Shown here: positions 27,935 to 37,357 of the stretch, piece after piece
Layout: every line of letters starts with the position of its first letter
How positions within the stretch are numbered: position 1 is the first letter of the stretch
Source: Bacteroidales bacterium
GTDB taxonomy: Bacteria; Bacteroidota; Bacteroidia; Bacteroidales; UBA932
Length of the DNA: 64,000 nt
Reading direction: 5' to 3'
Assembly: GCA_017443025.1 (NCBI GenBank)
Contig: JAFSPG010000016.1
Location: 210,109 to 274,108 of the forward strand
Program-made: the position numbers and the translations under genes
Notes under the pieces: model-generated
Told to the model about the DNA's origin: nothing
What the model saw: the letters and a program-made list of their open reading frames with translations, nothing else
The model's database searches: none

Positions 27935-29359
27935 ATGAAGCGCATAACCTATTTTCTGATATTCTGTTCCTGCCTGGCTATGGCGCAGGTGGGGCCTTCC
28001 GTAACTTACGACAAGTTTATGCAGGCGACGCCCCCGCTTAAGCAGGTGGGTGTAATAAGGACCGACCCGTCAATTAGGGTACAACGCTGGAGTATCGGCT
28101 GCGAGTGCCTGGACAGGGATATGGCCGATTTTGCTCAGTATGGCCAGTATGTCGGAGACCTTGGCGTGGGATATGCCCGAATTCAGAGCGGTTGGGCGAA
28201 AACCGAGCGGGAAAAAGGCGTTTATGATTTTGCATGGCTGGATACCATCGTTGACGGTCTTCTTGCTCAGAATGTACAGCCATGGATGTGCCTGTGCTAT
28301 GGAAATCCGCTTTATGGAGGTGGAACTACACTTGGTAATGCCATACCTGATGATGCAGAATCCATAAAGGCCTGGAAGAAATATGTTTCTGCCACGGTTG
28401 AGCATTTTAAAGGAAGAATACATTGCTATGAGGTCTGGAACGAGCCCAATATCAGTGTCAATAAAGGCCGTCCGGAACGTTACGTAAACTTACTTAAGGC
28501 TACATCACCTATTATTCGGAAGGCCGATTCTTCTGCCAGGATTGCGGCATTTGCCCTGGCATCGCTGGATTACGCGTTTCTGGATAATGCTCTAAATGCT
28601 CTTCCAAAAGGTTGCTTTGACATTGTCACGCTGCACAAATACTTTGAAAATCCGGATGAAGGAGACTACGATTTCCGCCTTCTAACGGAGCGTATCCACG
28701 CTTTTGACTCTTCAGTTGAAGTTATTATGGGAGAAAGTGGCTGCCCCTCCGAACTCGGCTGGGACCACGCACTAAAGTACAACGAATGGACAGAATATTC
28801 CCAGGCGAAAGTGATTCTGAGACGTATGGCCTGCGATTTTACCCTCGGTCAGCGAAGTTCTATTTTTACTATGGTTGATCTGGTTTATCCGGACTTCCGC
28901 CAATCGTTCGGCCTCCTGTGCACCAGCTTGAAAGGACGAGTTATTTATAAAAAGCCGTCCTACTATGCTGTCAGGAATATGGTATCGTTGCTTCAGGATA
29001 GTATTACCCCTTGTGTAATTGAGGCCGAAGGACCGAACGGCTGTAAAATCATCGGCCTTGAAAAATGCGGGAAGCTCATAGGCGCATTGATGTATTTTGC
29101 TAATGGGGTGCCTTCTTCCTCTCTGGAATGGATTGCCTGTAAAGTGACTTTGAAGGGGCTGTCGCTTCAAGAACCTGTACTTGTAGAGCCCATAACCGGT
29201 AGAGTTTTTGCGCTTGACAGGTACCATTATTCTCCTAACAATCTAGACCGCACTTATTCATTATTTCTTTGGGATAGCCCCATGCTGCTAATGGAACGCA
29301 GCTCAGTTATTACGGATAATCAGGACAACCTGGCGGAGTCCTTTCACCAAGAGTTTTAG
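27935..29359 (+). CDS. Clan GH-A glycosidase, GH39-like
   Basis: 474 aa, signal peptide cleaved near AMAQ. A (beta/alpha)8 glycosidase: GVGYARIQSGWAKTEREKGVYDF, YEVWNEPN with Glu170 as acid/base, and VIMGESGCPS with Glu267 as nucleophile, then a short beta domain. WNEP plus a later xGESG is typical of GH39 (beta-xylosidase, alpha-L-iduronidase) and near relatives such as GH5 and GH51, all retaining. The spacing and the W-x-x-TE-x-x-K-G-x-Y-D-F segment favour GH39-like. Substrate unknown. The ATG lies 6 nt after the upstream stop and the next gene starts 3 nt after its stop, so it is part of a single operon. Confidence 0.75.
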   Translation: MKRITYFLIFCSCLAMAQVGPSVTYDKFMQATPPLKQVGVIRTDPSIRVQRWSIGCECLDRDMADFAQYGQYVGDLGVGYARIQSGWAKTEREKGVYDFAWLDTIVDGLLAQNVQPWMCLCYGNPLYGGGTTLGNAIPDDAESIKAWKKYVSATVEHFKGRIHCYEVWNEPNISVNKGRPERYVNLLKATSPIIRKADSSARIAAFALASLDYAFLDNALNALPKGCFDIVTLHKYFENPDEGDYDFRLLTERIHAFDSSVEVIMGESGCPSELGWDHALKYNEWTEYSQAKVILRRMACDFTLGQRSSIFTMVDLVYPDFRQSFGLLCTSLKGRVIYKKPSYYAVRNMVSLLQDSITPCVIEAEGPNGCKIIGLEKCGKLIGALMYFANGVPSSSLEWIACKVTLKGLSLQEPVLVEPITGRVFALDRYHYSPNNLDRTYSLFLWDSPMLLMERSSVITDNQDNLAESFHQEF

Positions 29360-29362
29360 CGT

Positions 29363-30829
29363 ATGAAGCGACTTTTAATAATATTTTGCCTTTTCATGGT
29401 CGCGGGATGCACTCGCAAGAGTGAAGTTCCGGTCATTCTGTTTGGAGGGGAAATGCATAATTCCAACGCTTCCTCACCCGAATCAATCGACGCGTCTTTG
29501 GATATAGCTGAAGCTCTAGGGTACAACACCGTTCTTGCTCCGGTAAGCTGGGCCCTGACTGAGATTGAGCCAGGGGTATATGATTTTTCTCTTGTGGATC
29601 ATTTGCTGAAGGCTGCATCTGAGCGGAACCTTTACCTCGGCCTCTTATGGTTCGGTACATGGAAAAACGGAGAATCCTCCTATCCGCCGGTATGGATAAG
29701 GCAGAATAGTTTTTATGCAGTCGCCCCCGATGGAATTGTTTCTACGGCTATATCCCCCTTCTGCACATATGCTTTGGACGCTGATAAAACAGCTTTTTCG
29801 GCCTTGATGTCGCATCTAAAGGAGTATGACAAGGAGCATCGGGTGCTTTGTGTTCAGGTGGAGAACGAATGTGGAGCCTTTATCGAAAGGGACTGCTGCC
29901 CGGAAGCACTTAAAGCGTGGACTGATTATGGTTGGGGATCTGATATGGATCCGCTTGCTCCTCAACGCTTTATGGCCGAGGCTTTTGCAAAATATGTTGA
30001 TCAGGTTGCAGCTGCCGGGAAAGCCGTATATGATATTCCGATGTTTACTAACGCCTGGCTCAAGGCGGCCGATGCCCCCTACGGAAAATATCCTAATGGG
30101 GGCCCTCGGGAATGCGTACTAAATATCTGGAAAGAGCATGCATCGCATCTTGACTGGATGTCTCCGGATATCTACGATCCCGGTTTTGCCCGTATCTGCG
30201 ATGCCTATGCTCAAGGCCAGCCGCTTTTTATCCCTGAAACGAAAAATGATGGCGGCCGTATTTGGTATGCCCTTGGCGAAGCAGGTGCAAAAGGCGTTTT
30301 CTCATTCGGCTACGAGGAACATTACGACAATCCATATTATGTGCAGGAATGTCAAGTTATTTCAGAGATGATGCCGCTCATCGTCGAGGGGCACCCAATG
30401 CGTGCCTTCTACCGTGAGCCCAAAGTGGACCCGGAGAATGCTGAGTTCTCGCTTTCTTTGGGTGATTACAACTTTGATATACACTGTATCGAAGGTGAAA
30501 TGAATGCACACGGAATCATTGTACAGACAGCTCAGGATGAGTATATTATCGCAGGGGTCGGCGCCTGGATTACCTTTAGCGGACAACTGGCCTTCTGCAA
30601 AGAACTCCGCGATGGCAAGGTCTGGCAGGTGCTGAACGGTGACGAGACCGGCCATCACACAATGCTCTATCTTCGTGGACGGCTTTATCAAGATGACTTC
30701 GTTGCACCGGACGGAACAGTAATCCCTGCTCCTATGTTCGGCTTGCCCTATCAGCGCCGCTTCAAGAAAATTGCTCACGAACGTTTCAAAGTTTCAGGAA
30801 TCTACCATATCAAATTATACTCAAAGTGA
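29363..30829 (+). CDS. GH35/DUF5597-like beta-galactosidase family lipoprotein
   Basis: 488 aa. Lipobox VAGC (Cys16). N-terminal barrel with the GGEMHNSNASS start typical of the GH35-related DUF5597 group, PVSWALTEIEPGVYDF, VQVENE with acid/base Glu169, and LFIPETK with nucleophile Glu292. The C-terminal beta domain ends PMFGLPYQRRFKKIA then HERFKVSGIYHIKLYSK. Known members are retaining exo-beta-galactosidases or related enzymes. The same C-terminal tail occurs as a broken remnant at 43632-43739. The stop overlaps the GTG start of the next gene (GTGA), showing translational coupling. Confidence 0.8.
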   Translation: MKRLLIIFCLFMVAGCTRKSEVPVILFGGEMHNSNASSPESIDASLDIAEALGYNTVLAPVSWALTEIEPGVYDFSLVDHLLKAASERNLYLGLLWFGTWKNGESSYPPVWIRQNSFYAVAPDGIVSTAISPFCTYALDADKTAFSALMSHLKEYDKEHRVLCVQVENECGAFIERDCCPEALKAWTDYGWGSDMDPLAPQRFMAEAFAKYVDQVAAAGKAVYDIPMFTNAWLKAADAPYGKYPNGGPRECVLNIWKEHASHLDWMSPDIYDPGFARICDAYAQGQPLFIPETKNDGGRIWYALGEAGAKGVFSFGYEEHYDNPYYVQECQVISEMMPLIVEGHPMRAFYREPKVDPENAEFSLSLGDYNFDIHCIEGEMNAHGIIVQTAQDEYIIAGVGAWITFSGQLAFCKELRDGKVWQVLNGDETGHHTMLYLRGRLYQDDFVAPDGTVIPAPMFGLPYQRRFKKIAHERFKVSGIYHIKLYSK

Positions 30830-32847
30830 AACGCCTCGCATATATACTAATCTCTTTCATTTTCTGTACCTCCGGCCGGCAAAGCGACGGATACCTCAAT
30901 GTTTCGGATTTTATACGTAGAGGGCATTCGGATGCAGAGGCACTTGATGCGTGTATTGCCGCGGCTCCAAACAACGCCAGAACGATTAGGATAGATAGGG
31001 ATTTGCTTTTGGACAGGGCCGTTTTGCTGCCTTCGCATACGTTGTTGCTGATAGACGGAGTTACTGTAAAACAGGCTGACGGAACTTTTGATAACGTTTT
31101 CCGAGGAGCGAATGTGGTACTAAAGGATGATGATCCTGCGTGGATTCCGGATACTATAGCCGCTTTGGAAGATATACGGATTATTGGCCGAAATGGAGCC
31201 CGTATCGTAGGTCCTGACCTAAACAGGACCAGTGGAACCCGTTTTATGACCGGCGATAACTTCGGAGGAAGAACTCATCAATTCAACTTCTGCTTCGTGA
31301 AGGGGATGGAGATCTCCGGACTCCTTTTCAAACGCACGAGAGGGTGGGCAATGGAATTTGAGTATTGTGAGGACGTTGCCATACACGATATCCGTGTGGA
31401 GAGTATGGACATGGACCGCAATCGCTATGGCAATGGCGACGGACTGGATATTCGCAGCGGGTGTCGGAAATTTCGTGTTTGGAATTTCTCCGGTAATACG
31501 GAGGATGACCTGATTGCCATAAACACGATGCAGGCGCCCGGACGTACCTGGCCGGACGGACAATATCTTTATCCCAATGAGTTTTCTTATCGGCAGGGAG
31601 AACGCCTGCTGTCCCGGAACCCGAGGGCGGCTGACATTTCTAATATAAAACTTGAGAGGATTCACAAGGACGGAGGCCAGTTCCACGCGGTAATTCTGTT
31701 CTCCCAGAGTGGACATCAGATTTACAATGTCCGTATTTTCGATGTATGCATAAGCGGCAATCCTCGCCCGGCTGCAGCCTCTGCTCCGGGATGGGTGTCT
31801 GTTTATGCCTTCAATCCTTCTTTATATCATCCAGGGGATATCCACGACATTACGATTCGTGGTATTCGTTCGTCGGCCAGAGGAACAGTTCCGTTCGCTT
31901 CGATGCTTGAATGCAGAGACCTTACAGTCGAGGATGTTGTCGAGTCTGATGATCTTCCGGTACGGTCGGATACCTTACGCATCCTTGGCATCGGAAACAG
32001 CTGGACAAGAGATTGTATGCGTTATCTCAGTGCTATCGCTTCAAGCGCCGGAAAGCCCGTAATCGTAGGACATGGATATCTTGGCGGCAGTACGCTGGTT
32101 GATCAGTTGCACGGAATATGTGATACAAGTTATGAATATATACATAATGGGAAGCAGCAGAAGGTTCACTCCACTTACCAGTATTGGAAGTATAAGGCAT
32201 CGGATGATCCTGTAAAAATTCCATCCGAAGGATATGAAAATGGATTGGCCGGGATTGGCGTGACGTTGGATAGCATTGTAAAGGACGAGTCTTGGGACTG
32301 GGTTGTCTTTCAACCCGAAGCTACATTTGGCGGAAATTGGCGCATTTGCGGCCTTGAAGAGCTTATGACCTCGATTAAAGAAATGATGGAGCCTGGTGTG
32401 GCTGCCCGCGTAAAAACGGCCTTGATGGTTCCGTTTGCATATCCTAAGGGTAATACCGATTATCGGAAAAGATTTGTCGAGGTGTACAATGGCGGTCGGA
32501 CGCCAAAGAACCAGACGGAATGGGATAATTTGTACAGAAAGCAGTATAGACTTATTCAGAAAGCGGCTCCTGTAGTATGTAAAAAACTCAAACTGGACGC
32601 CTGCATCAATGTCGGGAAGGCTATTGAGGCCTGCAGACACGATGAATCCCTGTCCGGCTACGGCTATCTTCTCCAACGCAGGCAGAACAATACACATCTG
32701 GCTGAAGGAATGCCCAAGTATCTTGCATCCCTTTGTTATGCTTATACTCTCTTGGATTTAAAACCGGAAGATATTCTCTTCTGCCCTCCCGGGGCTGAAG
32801 AGAATGCAGATAAAGCACGAAAACTTGTATGGAAAGAATTACGATGA
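30826..32847 (+). CDS. Fusion of a right-handed beta-helix (GH28/pectate-lyase-like) with a DUF4886 SGNH domain
   Basis: 673 aa, GTG start in a GTGA overlap; no ATG upstream fits. Signal peptide, possibly with lipobox (IFC, Cys14). Residues ~25-370 are a right-handed beta-helix like GH28 or pectate-lyase-superfamily proteins (LNVSDFIRRGHSDAEALDAC, GRNGARIVGP, GLDIRSGCRKFRV, GNTEDDLIAINT). Residues ~385-673 match DUF4886 SGNH hydrolases (LRILGIGNSW with candidate nucleophile Ser392, GHGYLGGSTL, WDWVVFQPEA). At the C-terminus the usual Asp-x-x-His appears as Asn621-Asn-Thr-His624, so the Asp of the triad seems replaced. The DUF4886 half may be weak or non-catalytic. A combined backbone-cleaving and deacylating enzyme is the plain reading of the fusion, but neither activity is proven. 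Confidence 0.75.
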   Translation: MKRLAYILISFIFCTSGRQSDGYLNVSDFIRRGHSDAEALDACIAAAPNNARTIRIDRDLLLDRAVLLPSHTLLLIDGVTVKQADGTFDNVFRGANVVLKDDDPAWIPDTIAALEDIRIIGRNGARIVGPDLNRTSGTRFMTGDNFGGRTHQFNFCFVKGMEISGLLFKRTRGWAMEFEYCEDVAIHDIRVESMDMDRNRYGNGDGLDIRSGCRKFRVWNFSGNTEDDLIAINTMQAPGRTWPDGQYLYPNEFSYRQGERLLSRNPRAADISNIKLERIHKDGGQFHAVILFSQSGHQIYNVRIFDVCISGNPRPAAASAPGWVSVYAFNPSLYHPGDIHDITIRGIRSSARGTVPFASMLECRDLTVEDVVESDDLPVRSDTLRILGIGNSWTRDCMRYLSAIASSAGKPVIVGHGYLGGSTLVDQLHGICDTSYEYIHNGKQQKVHSTYQYWKYKASDDPVKIPSEGYENGLAGIGVTLDSIVKDESWDWVVFQPEATFGGNWRICGLEELMTSIKEMMEPGVAARVKTALMVPFAYPKGNTDYRKRFVEVYNGGRTPKNQTEWDNLYRKQYRLIQKAAPVVCKKLKLDACINVGKAIEACRHDESLSGYGYLLQRRQNNTHLAEGMPKYLASLCYAYTLLDLKPEDILFCPPGAEENADKARKLVWKELR

Positions 32848-33920
32848 AGAAACTGTTCATCTTTTTACTGACTGTGGGTTTGACGCTGTCAGCGTCAGCG
32901 CAGAATTATACCGATGTCCTGGATCTCACCCTCTTCGGTAAGGTATTTGAAACATCTCATCCCTTCGATCGGGTAGACCCGCTTCCCGGCATGACCGACG
33001 GAGAAAGAAACCAGGCGAAACAGAGCAGCGGACTAGCTGTTGCATTCTCTACCAATTCAAAAAGCATCGGGGTGAGGGTAGTCTATCGAGGCAGCGGCTC
33101 CATCGGCGGAAATAGTGCTACTATTGCAGCCCGAGGCTTCGATCTCTATATGAAGACCAAGGATGCTCGCTGGATGTGGGCCGGGAACGGCTTTCCAAAG
33201 AAATTTGATGCCGATGTACCTCACGAAGTGCAGTTGATCCAAGACTCCGGGACTAATGAAAAAGCATGCATCCTTTACCTGCCGCTAACTTCCAGAATTG
33301 CATCCCTGGAGGTAATTACAGACGAAGGAGCGTGGATTGAATCCTCACCCGCTCCGTTCAAGGGCCGTATTGCAGTGTTCGGATCCTCTTTTACACAGGG
33401 CTCAGGTGCCGGCCGCTGTGCCATGACCTGGGAAGCCCAGCTGTCCCGAGCAACCGGCTTGAACTTCATGAACTTCGGCTTTAGCGGCAACTGCAAGCTC
33501 CAGCCTTATTTTGCAGACGCTTTATGCGGGGCCCACGTTGACGCCTACGTGTTTGATGCCTTCTCCAATCCCACTCCCGCCGAGGTGCGTGAGCGATTGG
33601 AGCCTTTCATCCAAAAACTGACTAAGGCCAGGCCTGGTGTGCCACTTATTTTCCTGCAGACCATTCGGAGAGAAAAACGCAATTTCAGCTCCTCATATGA
33701 TGCCAAGGAGTACGCCAAACGTGAGAATGCAGAGAAGCTGATGAAAGAAATGACGGAGAAATATCCCGATGTATATTGGGTGAATACAACTAATGCAACA
33801 TCTTCCCGTAACGAGGCTACTTCAGACGGCACTCACCCCGATTCCTATGGTTATACTCTTTGGATGGAATCGGTAAAGGAACCAATAATTGAGATATTGA
33901 GAAAGTATGAAAAAAATTAA
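32844..33920 (+). CDS. SGNH/GDSL-family esterase, secreted
   Basis: 358 aa from ATG 32844 (ATGA overlap with the upstream stop, good signal peptide MKKLFIFLLTV...SASAQ). The in-frame ATG at 32829 is inside the upstream gene. An N-terminal jelly-roll-like domain (~20-170) precedes an SGNH domain: GSSFTQGSG with nucleophile Ser182, NFGFSGNCKLQP (block II/III Gly and Asn) and SDGTHPDSYGY with Asp328 and His331. This two-domain build is seen in carbohydrate esterases that remove acetyl or related acyl groups from glycans. Periplasmic role in deacylation is inferred from context. The following symporter gene starts 14 nt before its stop. Confidence 0.85.
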   Translation: MKKLFIFLLTVGLTLSASAQNYTDVLDLTLFGKVFETSHPFDRVDPLPGMTDGERNQAKQSSGLAVAFSTNSKSIGVRVVYRGSGSIGGNSATIAARGFDLYMKTKDARWMWAGNGFPKKFDADVPHEVQLIQDSGTNEKACILYLPLTSRIASLEVITDEGAWIESSPAPFKGRIAVFGSSFTQGSGAGRCAMTWEAQLSRATGLNFMNFGFSGNCKLQPYFADALCGAHVDAYVFDAFSNPTPAEVRERLEPFIQKLTKARPGVPLIFLQTIRREKRNFSSSYDAKEYAKRENAEKLMKEMTEKYPDVYWVNTTNATSSRNEATSDGTHPDSYGYTLWMESVKEPIIEILRKYEKN

Positions 33921-35118
33921 GTTAAGTCTGTTTGTAAAGGTAATTATTGCGATTGCTCTGGGTGCAGCGCTTGGTATTGTATTCAAGGGCGTGTTCGTAT
34001 CGACAGATGAGGGTCTCGGTTACGGGCTCTCTATGTTTCTTGTCCGTTTTTTCAAGACATTCAATGTCTTGTTTGCCCAGTTACTCAAGTTTATAGTTCC
34101 TTTACTGGTGCTTGGTCTAGTTACCCCCGCAATAACGAACCTTGGCAGAGGAGTGGGGAAAATGCTCCTTACGGTTGTCGGAATGGCTTATTGCTCAACT
34201 GTACTCGCCGGCCTGTTTGCCTTCGGCTGTTCTTCGGCATTCTTTCCCAATATTCTTTCAGAAGGAGCCATAGCCCCGGACAAGGTTAACGCAATGGCGT
34301 TCGAACCATACATAGATTTGCAAATTAAGCCGCTTTGTGATATTCTCACTGCCCTGTGCTTATCGTTCATGATAGGACTTGGCTGTATTTATGTCAAAGG
34401 CAGGACTCTGCGCGACTGGTTTGATGAATTTGGTGAAGTGGTGAAATTAACCATAGAGAGAGCTATCATCCCACTTATGCCGCTTTACATCTTTACGATG
34501 ATGTGCGAAATGAGCGCTGCCGGCAAATTTTCGGCTGTGATGGGTGTGGGAATCAAGGTTATTTCTACCGGGGTGGTATTATCTATCCTCTTTCTTGTGG
34601 TTCAGTACATCGTTGCCGGAGTCATAGCCCGGAGAAACCCTTTCAAGTGTCTTTGGAACATGCTTCCCGCTTACCTTACAGGCTTCTCCATCTGCTCATC
34701 GTCGGCAGTTATCCCAGTTACGACCGAATGCACTCTGAAGAATGGTGTCCGTGAAGATATCGCTAATTTTACCATTCCCCTATGTTCGAATGTGCATATG
34801 TGCGGCTCAGTCATAAAACTGGCTACTACTGCTGTCGCGGTGGCTTATATGATGGGCTCACCTATTTCTCTTTCTCTGTTCATTAACTTTGTGCTGATGC
34901 TTGCCGTAGCTACTGTGGCATCTCCAGGAGTGATGAGCGGTGTTCTGATGGCATCTGTGGGCTTCCTTGAATCAATACTCGGTTTTTCTCCTGAAATGAC
35001 AGCTCTCCTTATGGCAATATATCTGGCTCTTGATGGCTATGGCCCGGCCTGCAATGTTACCGGTGACGGTGCTATCTCGTTGATTATTGACAGATTATTC
35101 CCCGAGAAAAAGCTTTAA
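33907..35118 (+). CDS. SDF-family (dicarboxylate/amino acid:cation) symporter with altered NMDG motif
   Basis: 403 aa, about eight membrane segments plus two re-entrant loops. The family pattern is clear: LLKFIVPLLVLGLVTPAI (TM2/3), the Ser-rich hairpin SICSSSAVIPVT, and an LDGYGPACNVTGDG segment where GltPh-type proteins have the second hairpin and the substrate-binding Asp/Asn of TM8. The sodium-binding NMDGT of TM7 is replaced by His297-Met-Cys299-Gly-Ser. So the protein is a member by fold, but its coupling ion or substrate may differ from glutamate/aspartate:Na+ carriers. It is an inner-membrane importer inside a glycan operon, overlapping the esterase gene by 14 nt, so it may take up an organic acid or amino acid released from the glycan. 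Confidence 0.8.
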   Translation: MKKIKLSLFVKVIIAIALGAALGIVFKGVFVSTDEGLGYGLSMFLVRFFKTFNVLFAQLLKFIVPLLVLGLVTPAITNLGRGVGKMLLTVVGMAYCSTVLAGLFAFGCSSAFFPNILSEGAIAPDKVNAMAFEPYIDLQIKPLCDILTALCLSFMIGLGCIYVKGRTLRDWFDEFGEVVKLTIERAIIPLMPLYIFTMMCEMSAAGKFSAVMGVGIKVISTGVVLSILFLVVQYIVAGVIARRNPFKCLWNMLPAYLTGFSICSSSAVIPVTTECTLKNGVREDIANFTIPLCSNVHMCGSVIKLATTAVAVAYMMGSPISLSLFINFVLMLAVATVASPGVMSGVLMASVGFLESILGFSPEMTALLMAIYLALDGYGPACNVTGDGAISLIIDRLFPEKKL

Positions 35119-37338
35119 ATGATGACTCGACAATTCTCAATTTGCATAATAATCTTTGCTGCCATCTCGTGCGGCAGGAATGAAATAACAATAGAAGAGC
35201 ATGAGGGCTATTCTCTGGCTGTCCAATCCAAGGGGCCGGCTATAGGTTATTCTTCTGCTCCGACCATTTTGGAGGATGGTTTTCTCTTCCGCGACCTCGA
35301 CCGAAACGGGGTTCTCACGCCATACGAAGACTGGAGGCTTCCATCGATAGAAAGAGCAAAGGACCTCGCTTCAAGGCTGAGTATCGAACAGATATGCGGT
35401 CTTATGATTTATTCCTCGGCCCAAAGGATAAATGAATCTGAGCTTAGCGAGAAACAAAAGTGCTTTCTTGGAGAAGATCATGTCCGCCATGTCCTTGTGT
35501 CGGATATCGCCGAACCGGGCCTTGGGGCAAGGTGGGCCAATAATGTTCAGTCTTTTTGCGAGGCTGAACCATTTGGAATACCTGCAAACAATTCTACCGA
35601 TCCGCGCAATTACACAAACGGGAAAACGAATACCAGTACGTATAACCATGAGCCTGACGGAGAATTCGACCCTGATGGCTCCAGCAATATCTCTCGCTGG
35701 CCAAGGGAACTGGGAATCGGTGCCACCTTCGATATGGATGTGGTTCTCAAGCATGGTGAGGTCGTGTCTGCCGAGTATAGGGCACTAGGCATTACTACGG
35801 CACTTTCCCCGCAGATTGATATTGCCTCAGACCCACGTTGGCGCCGTTTTTACGGGAGTTTCAGCGAGGATCCATATCTGAACAGGGATATTGCTCGGGA
35901 GTACTGCGACGCATTTCAGACTACTCCTGGCAGTAAGACTGGCTGGGGCCAAGCCTCGGTCAACTGTATGGTCAAACACTGGCCGGGAGGAGGGAGCGGA
36001 GAAGGCGGCCGTGATGCCCATTTCGGTATTGGAAAATATGCCGTTTATCCTGGCGGAAACTTTGCTCTTGGGCTTATCCCATTTACGGAAGGGGCCTTCA
36101 AATTGAGAGGAAAGACCAAGATGGCATCAGCTGTCATGCCATACTATACAATTTCTTATGGTCAGGATCCTGGTGGTGAGAATGTGGGCAATGGATTCAG
36201 CCGTTATATAATACAGGATCTTCTCCGAGGCAAATATGGATACGATGGCGTAGTTTGCACGGACTGGGGCATCGTGAAGGATTATTCAGTTGCATGGCAA
36301 CATAAGGGTACGCCATGGGGGATGGAAACATCTTCACCTGCTGAAAGACGTTTAAAGGCGTTTGAGGCTGGTATTGATCAGCTTGGCGGGGTTTATGACA
36401 ACGGTCCCAGCATTGAGGCTTATAAAATGTGGGAAGCTAAATATGGCTCTGAAAATGCAAGGGAAAGATTCGAACAGTCCGCCCGCCGGCTTTTAGTCAA
36501 CATCTTTAACGTCGGACTTTTTGAGAATCCTTACGTGGATCCGGCCGAGGCGGAGAGAATAGTCGGATGCAAGGAATTTGTTGCCGCCGGATACCAGGCA
36601 CAACTCAAATCCGTCACAATGATCAAGAACCACAATGGTGCCCTTCCTTTAAATGGTCGCCTGAAGGTATGGGAGCCTCTGCGCCACGTTCCGGCAGGAT
36701 TAACCCACTGGATGAAGCCCACAGAGGAGTATGACGAATATCCATTCTCCCACGAACTTCTCTCTAAATACTTCGATGTTGCTGAATTTCCGGAAGAGGC
36801 TGATTTTGCCCTTGTATCTATTAAAACTCCTTATGGCCACTGGGGCTATATCCAGCCTGGCAAAGGAGAAAAGGAAGGGCACTACAACCCGATTTCCCTT
36901 CAGTGGGGCCCATACACGGCCGATTATGCCCGGGAGGTGAGCCTCGCCGGAGGAGATCCTTCGGAAAGTTCGCCAAACAGAAGCTATAAAGGGCGCACAG
37001 AATACTCCTCCAACGAGCCCGATATGTATATGGTACAAGAAGCCAGAAGAGCTATGCGCGACAAGCCGGTTATTCTGGTAATCCACGTCGATCGCCCGTT
37101 CGTTCCGGCTGAGGTAGAGCCATATGCGGATGCAATAATCCTTAGCTTCGGTGTAAGCAATAACGCTCTTCTTGATGTTATCAGTGGTAAATTTTCGCCT
37201 GTTGGCAAACTTCCTTGTCAGCTTCCTGCCGATATGCGCACGGTAGAGGAACAGTTCGAAGATACACCTCACGACATGAGATGCTACACCGACTCAGACG
37301 GAAACGCATATGATTTTGCTTTCGGCCTAAGATATTGA
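35119..37338 (+). CDS. GH3 beta-glycosidase lipoprotein (second copy)
   Basis: 739 aa. Lipobox AISC (Cys18). Same layout as the GH3 at 23974: HEGYSLAVQSKGPAIGYSSA, EF-hand-like loop DLDRNGVLTPYE (about 58-69), KHWPGGGSGEGGRDAH, nucleophile Asp382 in VCTDWG, SVTMIKNHNGALPL, and the C-terminus GKLPCQLP...YDFAFGLRY. The N-terminal insert after the EF-hand region and the SNISRWPRELGIGATFDMD segment are longer than in the first copy. ATG 35119 directly follows the symporter stop; ATG 35122 is also possible. Last gene of operon 2; it faces the MFS gene with only 19 bp between stops and no hairpin seen there. The two GH3 proteins differ enough to expect different linkages. Confidence 0.92.
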   Translation: MMTRQFSICIIIFAAISCGRNEITIEEHEGYSLAVQSKGPAIGYSSAPTILEDGFLFRDLDRNGVLTPYEDWRLPSIERAKDLASRLSIEQICGLMIYSSAQRINESELSEKQKCFLGEDHVRHVLVSDIAEPGLGARWANNVQSFCEAEPFGIPANNSTDPRNYTNGKTNTSTYNHEPDGEFDPDGSSNISRWPRELGIGATFDMDVVLKHGEVVSAEYRALGITTALSPQIDIASDPRWRRFYGSFSEDPYLNRDIAREYCDAFQTTPGSKTGWGQASVNCMVKHWPGGGSGEGGRDAHFGIGKYAVYPGGNFALGLIPFTEGAFKLRGKTKMASAVMPYYTISYGQDPGGENVGNGFSRYIIQDLLRGKYGYDGVVCTDWGIVKDYSVAWQHKGTPWGMETSSPAERRLKAFEAGIDQLGGVYDNGPSIEAYKMWEAKYGSENARERFEQSARRLLVNIFNVGLFENPYVDPAEAERIVGCKEFVAAGYQAQLKSVTMIKNHNGALPLNGRLKVWEPLRHVPAGLTHWMKPTEEYDEYPFSHELLSKYFDVAEFPEEADFALVSIKTPYGHWGYIQPGKGEKEGHYNPISLQWGPYTADYAREVSLAGGDPSESSPNRSYKGRTEYSSNEPDMYMVQEARRAMRDKPVILVIHVDRPFVPAEVEPYADAIILSFGVSNNALLDVISGKFSPVGKLPCQLPADMRTVEEQFEDTPHDMRCYTDSDGNAYDFAFGLRY

Positions 37339-37357
37339 ACTTTCAGTTTACCCCCGT

